A stretch of DNA of 64,000 bases from Spirosoma pollinicola (lineage in GTDB: Bacteria > Bacteroidota > Bacteroidia > Cytophagales > Spirosomataceae), in assembly GCF_002831565.1 (NCBI RefSeq), contig NZ_CP025096.1, forward strand, positions 3,139,027-3,203,026, given 5' to 3'. This document shows positions 43,784-52,410 of the stretch, one piece after another. The notes under the pieces were generated by a model. That model had not been told where the DNA came from and ran no database searches. It saw only the letters and a program-made list of their open reading frames with translations. The stretch's first letter is position 1, and every line of letters starts with the position of its first letter. The position numbers were made by a program, and so were the translations under genes.

Positions 43784-44698
43784 TTACGTTTGCGAGTTCA
43801 GCACTTCCAGGATTTTAGTCAGCTCTTCCTGAGAAGTAAACGGAATCTTGATTTCACCCTTATGCTTCTCATCGGCCTTGATTGATACACGTGTACCAAA
43901 CAGTGATGATAATTTGAATTGCAGGCTACGCATCTCTTGTTTTGGCAATGTAACACTGCGGGAAGGCATAAGGTCCTGAGCGTCGTCGGCCAGATTCCGA
44001 ACGGCCTCCTCCACTTTTCGAACTGACCATTCTTCGTCCACAGCCTTCGTAAAGAGCCGGATTTGTGTATCCGGATTTTCGATATTAATGATGGCGCGGG
44101 CATGGCCCATCGAAATCTTGTTATCGCGCAGTGACGCCTGAATGACGGGCGGCAGTTTCAGCAATCGAATGTAGTTATTGACCGTTGTGCGGTTCTTCCC
44201 AACGCGTTCGCCCAATTCTTCCTGTTTCAGACTACACTCGGTAATGAGCCGCTGGTAGCTTAGGGCAATTTCTATCGCATTCAGGTTTTCGCGCTGAATG
44301 TTCTCGATCAGCGCCATTTCCAGCATTTGCTGGTCATTGGCTGTGCGAATATAAGCCGGAATATGCGTCAGACCAACGATCTTGGATGCCTGCAAACGAC
44401 GTTCGCCGGCAATGAGCTGATACCGCTCTTTCCCTAATTGTCGAACCGTAATAGGCTGAATGATTCCCTGTGTCCGAATCGAGTCGGCAAGGTCCTGCAG
44501 CGCTTCTTCGTCGAAACGTGTACGGGGCTGAAATGGATTTGTTTCAATCAGCATCACGCTGATTTCAGTCATCGTACCGATGATTTCAAACGGTGATGGT
44601 TTCGACTGACGACTAACCGATTCGCTATCGTGCAGCAATGCACCCAAGCCACGGCCCAATCCTATCATCTTTTTACTCGGTGCTTTGGTGTTGTCCAT
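43784..44698 (-). CDS. parB: Chromosome partitioning protein ParB
   Basis: 304 residues. The N-terminal CTPase domain has the GERRLQASKIVGL motif and ENIQRENLNAIEIA; the helix-turn-helix follows (LKQEELGERVGKNRTTVNNYIRLLKLPP). The C-terminal dimerisation part ends in ILEVLNSQT. It binds parS centromere sites, loads CTP and slides on DNA to form the partition complex with ParA. It follows parA after 103 bases that hold a repeat. Confidence 0.96.
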   Translation of the reverse strand: MDNTKAPSKKMIGLGRGLGALLHDSESVSRQSKPSPFEIIGTMTEISVMLIETNPFQPRTRFDEEALQDLADSIRTQGIIQPITVRQLGKERYQLIAGERRLQASKIVGLTHIPAYIRTANDQQMLEMALIENIQRENLNAIEIALSYQRLITECSLKQEELGERVGKNRTTVNNYIRLLKLPPVIQASLRDNKISMGHARAIINIENPDTQIRLFTKAVDEEWSVRKVEEAVRNLADDAQDLMPSRSVTLPKQEMRSLQFKLSSLFGTRVSIKADEKHKGEIKIPFTSQEELTKILEVLNSQT

Positions 44699-44702
44699 AA
44701 GA

Positions 44703-44799
44703 CAAGTATGTATAATGTATGATGTATGATGTATGATATAGAACGAAAGTGTCTTAACCAGAACATCCTATATCATACATCATACATCATACATACTTG
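44703..44799. repeat. Heptamer-based inverted repeat between parA and parB
   Basis: The left arm (44703-44741) and right arm (44768-44799) are complementary except that the left arm has one more 7-base unit. The unit is TATGATG, in four copies on the left (one of them TATAATG) and three on the right. The arms end 4 bases from the parB start and 2 bases from the parA stop, so the repeat fills the gap inside the operon. Confidence 0.85.
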
Positions 44800-44801
44800 A
44801 T

Positions 44802-45584
44802 TTAAGCTTCCTGCGGCATCATGCCATTCTTAATCAGAATTTCGCGGGCCAGATTCAGGTAACTGACGGCCCCTTTACTGTCGGCATCCTGCGCGAGGGC
44901 AGGTACGCCAAAGCTGGGCGATTCGCTCAGCCGGATATTGCGCGGAATAATCGTACTGAAAACCATTTGCTGAAAATGGCTCGTTACCTCACCCACTACC
45001 TGATTCGACAGCCGAACACGCAAGTCGTACATCGTTAGCAAAATGCCTTCGATGGCCAGATTTGTGTTTAGCCTCGACTGAATAATCTTGATCGTATTCA
45101 GCAATTTACCTAATCCTTCGAGCGCAAAATATTCGCACTGGACCGGAATAATAACCGAATCAGCAGCGGTCAGGCTGTTGATCGTTATCAGGCCAAGTGA
45201 GGGCGAACAGTCGATGATAATGAAATCGTAGTCGTCGCGAATGCTATCGAGCGTCGTTTTCATTTTATCCTCCCGATTCTGGAGGTTAATCATCTCAATT
45301 TCGGCCCCAACGAGGTCAATATGCGATGGTAGCAAATCCAGGTTCGGAAAATCCGTCTGAATAATAGCGTCCTGAGGGCGAACGCCCTCCACCATACACT
45401 CGTAAATGCTGTTCTCGATTTCTTTCGGATTGTAGCCGAGCCCTGACGTGGAATTCGCCTGAGGATCAGCATCAACAATGAGCGTCTGAAATTCGAGGGC
45501 GGCCAAACTGGCGGCCAGGTTGATTGTTGTTGTGGTTTTACCGACGCCACCTTTTTGGTTGGCGATAGCAATGACTTTACCCAT
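44802..45584 (-). CDS. parA: Chromosome partitioning ATPase ParA (Soj-like)
   Basis: 260 residues from ATG 45584 ([20 protein letters not shown]), which puts the deviant Walker A box at the N-terminus as in all chromosomal ParA; a longer frame reaches back to 45710 but has no family match there. Further motifs are [16 protein letters not shown] and [19 protein letters not shown]. It is an ATP-dependent DNA-binding protein that drives ParB-parS segregation. First gene of the parA-parB-DUF5683-dapB-lepB block. Confidence 0.96.
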   Translation of the reverse strand: MGKVIAIANQKGGVGKTTTTINLAASLAALEFQTLIVDADPQANSTSGLGYNPKEIENSIYECMVEGVRPQDAIIQTDFPNLDLLPSHIDLVGAEIEMINLQNREDKMKTTLDSIRDDYDFIIIDCSPSLGLITINSLTAADSVIIPVQCEYFALEGLGKLLNTIKIIQSRLNTNLAIEGILLTMYDLRVRLSNQVVGEVTSHFQQMVFSTIIPRNIRLSESPSFGVPALAQDADSKGAVSYLNLAREILIKNGMMPQEA

Positions 45585-45618
45585 GGATCTATGCGATGCA
45601 GGTCCAAAGATGCCGGAT

Positions 45619-45660
45619 TGTTTCCACGAATGCAAGAACTGTTTCACGGAATGTTTCACA
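45619..45660. promoter_or_regulatory. Cluster of parS-like half sites upstream of parA
   Basis: Three near-copies in direct orientation: TGTTTCCACG (45619-45628), TGTTTCACG (45640-45648) and TGTTTCACA (45652-45660). The bacterial parS consensus begins TGTTTCACG and continues with its complement, which is not seen here. They could be weak ParB sites for autoregulation or chance. Confidence 0.3.
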
Positions 45661-45670
45661 AAGAGTGAAA

Positions 45671-45728
45671 GAGTGAAAGAGCGAAAGAGTGACTTACATG
45701 GCCTTTTCACTCTTTTGCTCTTTCACTC
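45671..45728. repeat. Inverted repeat of GAAAGAGT words
   Basis: Left arm 45671-45692 and right arm 45707-45728 are complementary at 21 of 22 positions. The words GTGAAAGA and GCGAAAGAGT are tandemly repeated from 45662. The right arm ends inside the stop codon of the radical SAM gene. The same words occur before purL at 57753-57783. Confidence 0.8.
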
Positions 45729-46749
45729 ACGCCCAGACTTTCGTACCCTCTGTGCAGTTGCGGCACATCTCGATTTCGGAACGGGAACGGAGGAGTGTTT
45801 GCCGGAAGTCTGTATAAGCGTGACCTTGCCATAGATCGGCGAAGGATTGCGTTTGAAGGTCGCCGAGCCGATGATGCGCATCTTTATCAAAGCAACAGGG
45901 CACTACGAGCCCGTCCCAGGTGATGACGCAGGAGTGCCACATTTTCCAGCAGTGGTCCCCAAAGCCGTTTTTGATGCGGTAGGTACCGTCTGTTTGGGGG
46001 GCATAGCGACTATATTGATCCAGCGTTGGCATTAGGTCCGAGCCGTGTTCATAGTCATAAATCTGGGCTGTTTTCAAGCCAACTTCGTCAACGCCCAGTT
46101 CACGTGCCAGTTTGTTCACCTCGGCAATCTGGTGTTCGTTGGGTTTCACAACCAGAAACTGAAACACCACATGTGGCGTCCTTGATTTCAGTTCTTTCTT
46201 CCAGCGAATAATGTTCTTCGTTCCTTCCAGTACCTTTTCAAGCTTTCCCCCTACCCGATACTGTTCATAGACTTCCTGCGTGGTTCCGTCAATGGAAATA
46301 ATGAGCCGATCCAGACCCGATTCAACTGTTTTGCGGGCGTTGGCATCCGTCAGGTAGTGGGCGTTGGTACTGGTGGCCGTATATATATTTCGGTCGGTGG
46401 CGTAGCGGACCAGCTCCAGAAACTGCGGGTGCAGGTAGGGCTCTCCCTGAAAATAGAAGATTAGATAAAGGAGCGTTTCGTGCAGTTCGTCGATAGTCCG
46501 TTTATATAGGTCTTCGCCCAGCATTCCGGTTGGACGGGTAAACGACCGGAGTCCGCTGGGGCATTCGGGGCAACGTAAATTGCAGGAAGTAGTGGGTTCA
46601 AACGATACCGACATAGGCAGGCCACGTGCCAGGGCCTTTCCCGTTCGTCGTGACTCATAATAACTATACACCACTTTCAGCGCATTGGCAATGCGTTTAG
46701 GCGTTAGTTTGGAAGCGAAGTTAAGGCCGTCGAGTAGGTTGCGATTCAT
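45727..46749 (-). CDS. Radical SAM/SPASM domain protein
   Basis: 340 residues. The radical SAM cluster motif is CNLRCPEC in SFEPTTSCNLRCPECPSGLR, with the partial TIM barrel continuing through EPYLHPQFLELVRYA and RLIISIDGTTQEVYEQYR. The SPASM part carries Cys residues in DHCWKMWHSCVITWDGLVVPCCFDK and MCRNCTEG for auxiliary clusters. Such proteins modify peptides or cofactors, or mature other enzymes; no precursor peptide was seen next to it, so the substrate is open. It lies upstream of parA but is separated by a repeat. Confidence 0.88.
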   Translation of the reverse strand: MNRNLLDGLNFASKLTPKRIANALKVVYSYYESRRTGKALARGLPMSVSFEPTTSCNLRCPECPSGLRSFTRPTGMLGEDLYKRTIDELHETLLYLIFYFQGEPYLHPQFLELVRYATDRNIYTATSTNAHYLTDANARKTVESGLDRLIISIDGTTQEVYEQYRVGGKLEKVLEGTKNIIRWKKELKSRTPHVVFQFLVVKPNEHQIAEVNKLARELGVDEVGLKTAQIYDYEHGSDLMPTLDQYSRYAPQTDGTYRIKNGFGDHCWKMWHSCVITWDGLVVPCCFDKDAHHRLGDLQTQSFADLWQGHAYTDFRQTLLRSRSEIEMCRNCTEGTKVWA

Positions 46750-46773
46750 ACGATAAAGGTACGATTCAACCGT

Positions 46774-47253
46774 TTACCGGAATACTTTTTTCAGATCAAT
46801 GGAAATTCCCGTGGTTGGGTCGGTCAGCACTTCGTTGTGAAAAACCAGTTCTTCGTCGCCGGGCAACAGCACGAAGATGACCCGAAGCATCGGCTGTACA
46901 AGCCAGTATGATTTTACGCCAGCCGAAAAATAAGTTAATGATTTATCAATTAATTCTGTAACCGATTGTGAAGGAGATAGAATTTCAACCACTGTAAAAG
47001 GCACACGAGCAACTTTAATTTCGTCTTTCGTCCAGTTAGAAGGTTGTGAAGGAAAAATACTTAAATCAGGTACAGTTGACGGATTCGGGCTTTGTAATGT
47101 TACCTCGCTAACGATATCAAATGTATCGCGATAATGATCCATTACCTCAAATATTATTCTGGCTTCTAGTAATCCGTGATTAAAACTGAGCATGGGTTTA
47201 CCTCTCTCGATTTCGTAATCCGTCAGGGCGGGCTGATCAACAATTGCTTCCAT
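46774..47253 (-). CDS. Uma2-family (DUF820) nuclease-like protein
   Basis: 159 residues from ATG 47253 (MEAIVDQPALTDYEIERGKPM); an upstream ATG at 47346 lies in the neighbouring gene's 3' end. The PD-(D/E)xK-like core is present: SEVTLQSPNPSTVPDLSIF with the Asp, PFTVVEILSPSQSVTELIDKSLTYFSAGVKSYWLV with the ExxxxS pattern. Uma2 proteins are common in cyanobacteria and Bacteroidota and their role is not settled. Not evidently tied to the neighbouring GH13-like gene. Confidence 0.8.
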   Translation of the reverse strand: MEAIVDQPALTDYEIERGKPMLSFNHGLLEARIIFEVMDHYRDTFDIVSEVTLQSPNPSTVPDLSIFPSQPSNWTKDEIKVARVPFTVVEILSPSQSVTELIDKSLTYFSAGVKSYWLVQPMLRVIFVLLPGDEELVFHNEVLTDPTTGISIDLKKVFR

Positions 47254-47308
47254 TTCGTTGACTGATTTAATTTCTTGAAGTATACCAAAAAGTAACCATG
47301 AAGACAAT

Positions 47309-49303
47309 CTACAACAGCTTATAAACTCGGCAACCCTCTTCCTCAAAAACTACTTCGCCATTATCAATACCAGCAATTTTTACGGGCAAATCACCCCCCA
47401 TGCTGGCGGCAAACGCGTAGCCAGGCCGGTCAACATGCGTCCAGCTAATGTACCGCTCACCATCGGCCGGACCTATCAGCCACTTCGTTTCTTTACCAAC
47501 AATCTCAGGCCATATGCTTTCAGCAAAAGCCCGCATCCGGCCAATGGCGACAAACTGTTCGCCGTTTTGTCCCCAAACAAACGGCCCATGGGTTACTTTA
47601 TCCGGCTGGCGGTCGTCTTCGATCTGGAAAACGTATAGTTTAGTGTACTCTTCGTTGGCACCTCGTTGCTCGTGCAGGTTCCGTACCTCAAATCCTAGAC
47701 CTACATAGCTGGGCATATCGGTCAGAAAGAGAGCGGTGAAGTAGCGAAACAAATTCCCTGTGCGGTAAAATTCATCGAATCGGGGGTCGTCCTTATCAGC
47801 GGTCATCACCGTAAAATTCGGCGCAAACCGACGCGTTTTCAGGTAGCTGTCGTAAGCCGCAAACTGCCGCCGGAACTCCGTCGACCCAACAACGATAGAC
47901 TGTAAATCGCCAAGCGTCGAATCGGCTTCGATAGCTTCCAGATGGTCAGGTTCATTGCCGTAACCCATTGTATCGGGCGGAGCCAGGAAGGTTTCGGCGA
48001 AGAATGCATAATAAGGAACCCCACTGGCCTGCACGTATTTTTTTATGGCCTGCAAAGGATCGTAAAACACATCAGGTGAGGCCGGAACCCCTTCAGGACG
48101 TAGCTGCACATGTGCCATATCGCCCCGCATGAAATCGAAATTATATTTCTGCTGACAGTCTTTTACTTTCCGACAGATGTAATTCCAGGCAGGCAGGTTG
48201 GGCCGGTCGAAATCAAGCTCCCAGTTCTGGTTATTATCTTTCGATTCATAGAATCGGTAGCGTGCCAGCGGCCCAAATACCCGCGACATAGCCTGTGGTT
48301 TATCGAATGCATATTGATACCAGATTTGACCGTAATCGTCTGTTACGAAATCATTGGCGTCAATGTGCAGACCCCGATAGGGCGGAGCCATCGTCATGGG
48401 TAGTGTTTCCAGTCCCTGCCCAATCAGGTGCCTGATGAGGCCCAGTCGCCGGTTTAAACGGCCGTTATAGTCATGCGGCAAGCCAAACAGGATACGCTGC
48501 CGTTGCTCGTCAGACAAAGCAGACGCGCCACCACCTACCGTTGGATTCTGGGCAAAGAATACCTCTTTTGCAAAGGTTAACGGCGTTCCATCGGCAGCTC
48601 CCCGAAATTTAAGAAATTGCCAGATGGCTTCTTCTACGTAGCGGTACACCAGATCGGAGTGATCAAATAGCGTAGCTGGATTCCCCCCTTTTTCGTCACG
48701 CTGCACCCATTCAAACAACGAAGGGTAAGTCAGCACCATCTCCGAAAAACGGTCTGTATGCGGAATAACATCCATACCCACCGTACGTCCCAGCGCATGA
48801 AGTAGATTCGTGACAACTTTAAGCTGTTTTTCGACCGAGTCGAGTGCGGGTACAAAGCGGGCCAGCTCTACATCAAAAAACTCAGGATTGATTTGCCAGC
48901 TTACCATACCGTATAAACTACCCACCACGCCCGGCTCCCAGATGGGTAACAAATGAATACTATCGTGACTGGCTGGCAGCGTCATCACATAACTGATAAT
49001 TTTCCAGAAGGAGCCAATAGTACGCACATTTATACCAACCATGTTGCTGGTTTTCAACCACGAGCCATCAGTGTAGATTCGAGCGGGGCTGTTGACCGTT
49101 TCGGCGGGATCCAAGGCCTGGCGAAGCAGCTCATTACCAAGTCGTTTGTGAAGAATTTCCAGCGTTTGATACACTGAAAACTGCACAGCCGTTTGAGGTA
49201 GTAAGTTAGGAATATACGACAAACGGCCCGACTGGTAGGCTTCTATATGGGTGGTGTACTGCTGATACCAATCGGCTTGCAGCGTGTCGAAGGTGGTTGG
49301 CAT
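47309..49303 (-). CDS. Divergent GH13-like (alpha-amylase superfamily) protein
   Basis: 664 residues, no signal peptide. I do not find a firm family, but four blocks sit in the order and spacing of the GH13 regions: GMDVIPHTD (about 177-184, region I like DVVxNH), DFMRGDMAHV (390-399, region II with R-x-D at 393-395), YYAFFAETF (Glu437, region III) and LTDMPSYVGLGFE (region IV area). HLLPIWEPGVVGSLYGMVSWQINPEFF near 117-144 is the early loop of such barrels, and the C-terminal 80 residues look like a beta domain. It could be a cytoplasmic alpha-glucan or phosphorylated sugar enzyme. Resemblance is by eye only. Confidence 0.55.
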   Translation of the reverse strand: MPTTFDTLQADWYQQYTTHIEAYQSGRLSYIPNLLPQTAVQFSVYQTLEILHKRLGNELLRQALDPAETVNSPARIYTDGSWLKTSNMVGINVRTIGSFWKIISYVMTLPASHDSIHLLPIWEPGVVGSLYGMVSWQINPEFFDVELARFVPALDSVEKQLKVVTNLLHALGRTVGMDVIPHTDRFSEMVLTYPSLFEWVQRDEKGGNPATLFDHSDLVYRYVEEAIWQFLKFRGAADGTPLTFAKEVFFAQNPTVGGGASALSDEQRQRILFGLPHDYNGRLNRRLGLIRHLIGQGLETLPMTMAPPYRGLHIDANDFVTDDYGQIWYQYAFDKPQAMSRVFGPLARYRFYESKDNNQNWELDFDRPNLPAWNYICRKVKDCQQKYNFDFMRGDMAHVQLRPEGVPASPDVFYDPLQAIKKYVQASGVPYYAFFAETFLAPPDTMGYGNEPDHLEAIEADSTLGDLQSIVVGSTEFRRQFAAYDSYLKTRRFAPNFTVMTADKDDPRFDEFYRTGNLFRYFTALFLTDMPSYVGLGFEVRNLHEQRGANEEYTKLYVFQIEDDRQPDKVTHGPFVWGQNGEQFVAIGRMRAFAESIWPEIVGKETKWLIGPADGERYISWTHVDRPGYAFAASMGGDLPVKIAGIDNGEVVFEEEGCRVYKLL

Positions 49304-49477
49304 AGGACAAATGTAAACCGGTTTTTATAAAACCAAACACGCCACCTTTGTGTCATTCAGACACAGGAAGTATAATTTGAGGGAAGGCTTCTCCCCAAAT
49401 GACAACCCCACTTTCGTAAGGGTTTCCTATTTTTAGTCAACCTAAGAACAGGCAAAGTTTTCTCCTGCTCCACCACA

Positions 49478-50059
49478 TTAATAGGTCCGTAATACCTTCA
49501 ATCGGTGATTTTTATTGATACGGATGTGGGGATTGCTGATAACATGAAACAACGCGCCACTCAGCACCAACGTACCCACAACGGGTAGCGTATTGCTGTA
49601 AAAGCCTCTGTTATTGACTATATCAGCCAGCAAATAAACACCCCCGGCAATAGGGAAAAGGGTTCCAGCCGCCGTGATAAACGGAATTCTACGGTGAAGA
49701 TAGACTTTCTGAATGTCATCAAACCGGAACGTTACGGGCTCATCGCGGTTCATTACTTGATTCGCCATCAGGACACTGAACGTACTATCAGTTACTTCAT
49801 ATAATTCCTCGCGGTACTTCTCGCCACCCGCTTTAAAATGCAATTCGTCGCCTACGAAAAAACGATACCTATGAAATCCGCCTATTAAATGGTTTACGTC
49901 AAGGGCAAGGTAACGGGATGGGCGAAGTAAAGCCGCATAGGCCGTGCCTTTGCGCTGCAGGAGTTGCTCGGTCGTGAGTGTGTCCTGTGGCTGAGCAATG
50001 GCATACTGGCCAATAGCAATAAAGAATAGAACAAATAAACTTCTGAATAATGACTTCAT
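49478..50059 (-). CDS. Secreted protein of unknown function, two membrane-like segments
   Basis: 193 residues from ATG 50059 (MKSLFRSLFVLFFIAIGQYAIAQ, signal peptide). Residues after that contain YEVTDSTFSVLMANQVMNRDEPVTFRF and two hydrophobic stretches near the C-terminus (FITAAGTLFPIAGGVYLLAD and NTLPVVGTLVLSGALFHVI). No family recognised. It is alone, divergent from the dehydrogenase gene, with an ordinary gap. Confidence 0.55.
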   Translation of the reverse strand: MKSLFRSLFVLFFIAIGQYAIAQPQDTLTTEQLLQRKGTAYAALLRPSRYLALDVNHLIGGFHRYRFFVGDELHFKAGGEKYREELYEVTDSTFSVLMANQVMNRDEPVTFRFDDIQKVYLHRRIPFITAAGTLFPIAGGVYLLADIVNNRGFYSNTLPVVGTLVLSGALFHVISNPHIRINKNHRLKVLRTY

Positions 50060-50165
50060 GGACTGCGTAAGTGAATCTATTGTCAATAACATGAAATTTT
50101 AGGTAGATGGCCCCATTTTTCATAAAAATTTAACCCATTCGCCACCTGTTAGCTAATTTGCGGCC

Positions 50166-51233
50166 ATGATTACCGCAAACCAACTTCGAACATTTACCGA
50201 ACAAATTTTTTTAGCCATTGGCTGTTCCGAAACGGATGCGCAGCTAGCCGCCGATGTCCTCGTTAGTGCCGACCTTCGGGGCGTCGATTCGCATGGAGTA
50301 GCCCGCCTGCCAGGTTATGTACGGCTCTACGACAATGGGCGTATTAATCCACAGCCGCACATTCGCGTCGTTCATGAAACACCCTCTACGGCTGTAGTCG
50401 ACGGCGACCGGGGGCTGGGTCTTGTTGTTGGGCCCTGGGCCATGAAAGTGGCTATTGAGAAAGCGCGTATTGCCGGAACTGGGTGGGTGGCGGTGCGTAA
50501 CTCCAACCACTTTGGTATTGCCGGATACCATGCTTTGCTGGCGGCCGAACACGATATGATTGGTCAGGCCATGACCCACGCGGCCCCGCTCGTAGCCCCC
50601 ACCTTTTCGCTGGATAAACTCCTGGGAACCAACCCGATTGCCGTAGCTATTCCGGCCGCAACAGAACCCACTTTTCTGGCCGATTTTGCCTCAACGGCAG
50701 TAGCTTACGGTAAACTCGAAATCCTGCAACGCAAGGGCCAGGATATTCCGGAGGGATGGGCACAAAATGCCGAAGGCCAACCTACAACCGATGCCAACGC
50801 CATTAGAAACGGGGGGGCCTTACTTCCCCTCGGCACCGACCGCGAACACGGTTCTCACAAAGGGTACGGACTGGGAGCCATTGTCGATATTTTTTCGGGC
50901 GTATTGTCGGGTGCGAACTATGGCCCCTGGGTTCCGCCCTTCGCTACGGCAGGATTCATGCAGGCAAACGAAGGCGTTGGCAGTGGAACAGGTCACTTTT
51001 TTGGTGCCATGCGCATTGATGCTTTCCGCCCCGCCGACGAGTTTAAAACCCACATGGATACCTGGATTCAACGGTTTCGGCAAGCCAAAGCAATTGATGG
51101 TAAACGCGTACTGATTCCCGGTGATCCCGAGCGGGAAATGGAAGCCGATCGACTCCAAAACGGTATTCCCGTAGTGGAGCCAGTTATAAAAAGTCTGGAG
51201 GAACTCAGCGAGCGCTTCGGCGTGAAATTGTAG
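50166..51233 (+). CDS. Ldh-family (malate/L-lactate/ureidoglycolate) NAD(P)-dependent dehydrogenase
   Basis: 355 residues, cytoplasmic. Family signatures are DLRGVDSHGVARLPGYVRLYDNG, VAVRNSNHFGIAGYHAL (with the catalytic His), AAPLVAPTFSLDKLLGTNPIAVAIPA, and HKGYGLGAIVDIFSGVLSGA. The family (type 2 malate/L-lactate dehydrogenase) oxidises 2-hydroxy acids with NAD or NADP by a fold unlike classical lactate dehydrogenase. Specificity is not readable. Same direction as, but not clearly cotranscribed with, the aldo/keto reductase. Confidence 0.88.
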   Translation: MITANQLRTFTEQIFLAIGCSETDAQLAADVLVSADLRGVDSHGVARLPGYVRLYDNGRINPQPHIRVVHETPSTAVVDGDRGLGLVVGPWAMKVAIEKARIAGTGWVAVRNSNHFGIAGYHALLAAEHDMIGQAMTHAAPLVAPTFSLDKLLGTNPIAVAIPAATEPTFLADFASTAVAYGKLEILQRKGQDIPEGWAQNAEGQPTTDANAIRNGGALLPLGTDREHGSHKGYGLGAIVDIFSGVLSGANYGPWVPPFATAGFMQANEGVGSGTGHFFGAMRIDAFRPADEFKTHMDTWIQRFRQAKAIDGKRVLIPGDPEREMEADRLQNGIPVVEPVIKSLEELSERFGVKL

Positions 51234-51235
51234 GA

Positions 51236-51339
51236 GTAGCGCGGACATCCTGTCCGCGTTTATATTACCTAAACTAATTAATCCAACTTGGCCGTCGGCT
51301 TGCGAACCAGATGCTGGAACGCCAGCCCGACCGCGCTAC
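51236..51339. repeat. Element bounded by GTAGCGCGG/CCGCGCTAC with terminal mini-hairpin
   Basis: Outer ends GTAGCGCGG (51236-51244) and CCGCGCTAC (51331-51339) are exact complements. Inside the left end a perfect hairpin CGCGGACA-TCC-TGTCCGCG spans 51240-51258. The element begins 2 bases after the dehydrogenase stop and ends 15 bases before the next ATG. Its plan, GCGCGG end plus tiny hairpin, resembles the one at 60066-60185. Confidence 0.65.
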
Positions 51340-51354
51340 ATAAATTTAACCCGT

Positions 51355-52341
51355 ATGAATTACAGAACACTCGGTAAAACAGGTTTTTCTATATCCGAAA
51401 TCAGCTTAGGCACCTGGCAGGTGGGCGGCAAATGGGGCGACCCTTTCAGCCACGAAAATGCCGACCAAATTTTGAATGCGGCCGTCGATGCGGGGATTAA
51501 TTTTATCGACACCGCCGATGTATATGGTGATGGCGAAAGTGAAAAAGCCGTAGGCCGACTCGTGAGGTCGCGGTCTGAACGGATTTATGTGGCAACCAAG
51601 TGCGGTCGTCGGCTCCAACCGCACACGAATGAAGCTTATCAGCCTAGCGTACTCCGCCAGTTTGTCGACGACAGCCTGCGGAATATGGGCCTGGAAACCC
51701 TCGACCTTGTTCAACTCCACTGCCCGCCAACCGACGTTTTTTATCGACCCGAAATCTTCGAACTATTCGACAGACTGAAAGATGAAGGGAAGGTGCAAAA
51801 CCTCGGTGTAAGCGTTGAAAAAGTGGAAGAAGGCTTGAAAGCTATTGAATTTCCGAACGTAACGACGGTGCAGATCATCTTCAATATGTTCCGGCAACGC
51901 CCCGCCGAACTGTTCTTTACTGAGGCACTTCGGCGCAACGTGGGCGTTATTGTTCGTGTGCCGCTGGCGAGCGGTTTACTCACGGGAAAATTCAGTGCTG
52001 ATTCAACGTTTTCGAAAGACGATCACCGGAATTTCAACCGGCAGGGCGCGGCTTTCGATAAGGGCGAAACATTCTCCGGGGTAGATTACGAAACCGGGCT
52101 GGCTGCCGTTGAGGAACTTCGAAACGTTTTCCCCGATGATACAAACCTGGCCCCTGACGCCCTGCGCTGGATTTTAACCTTCGATGCGGTAAGCTGCATC
52201 ATTCCCGGCGCGTCGAAACCGGAACACCTAACCTCAAATTTACAAGCCATTGATCGCCCGGCACCAGCGGTTGAACAGATGGCCGCCGTGAAGAAAATTT
52301 ACGACGAGCACATCAAAAATCCCGTTCATTATTTGTGGTAA
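51355..52341 (+). CDS. Aldo/keto reductase
   Basis: 328 residues. The TIM barrel with the catalytic tetrad is visible: Asp and Tyr in FIDTADVYGDGESEKAVGRL, Lys in YVATKCGRR, His in LVQLHCPPTDVFY. The NADP-binding end carries CIIPGASKPEHLTSNL. It reduces carbonyls with NADPH; the substrate is unknown. Ends in a bidirectional terminator shared with the convergent lipoprotein gene. Confidence 0.92.
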   Translation: MNYRTLGKTGFSISEISLGTWQVGGKWGDPFSHENADQILNAAVDAGINFIDTADVYGDGESEKAVGRLVRSRSERIYVATKCGRRLQPHTNEAYQPSVLRQFVDDSLRNMGLETLDLVQLHCPPTDVFYRPEIFELFDRLKDEGKVQNLGVSVEKVEEGLKAIEFPNVTTVQIIFNMFRQRPAELFFTEALRRNVGVIVRVPLASGLLTGKFSADSTFSKDDHRNFNRQGAAFDKGETFSGVDYETGLAAVEELRNVFPDDTNLAPDALRWILTFDAVSCIIPGASKPEHLTSNLQAIDRPAPAVEQMAAVKKIYDEHIKNPVHYLW

Positions 52342-52350
52342 TTGCCGTAC

Positions 52351-52398
52351 TCTGTCAAGCAAAAGACCCGGCCTAAGTCGGGTCTTTTGCTTGACAGA
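52351..52398. terminator. Perfect 20-bp stem, bidirectional terminator
   Basis: TCTGTCAAGCAAAAGACCCG (52351-52370) and its exact complement (52379-52398) with an 8-base loop. GACCCG/CGGGTC is the core and TTTT follows in either direction. It is 9 bases after the reductase stop and 12 bases beyond the stop of the convergent gene. Confidence 0.85.
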
Positions 52399-52410
52399 TA
52401 CTAAACTAAA

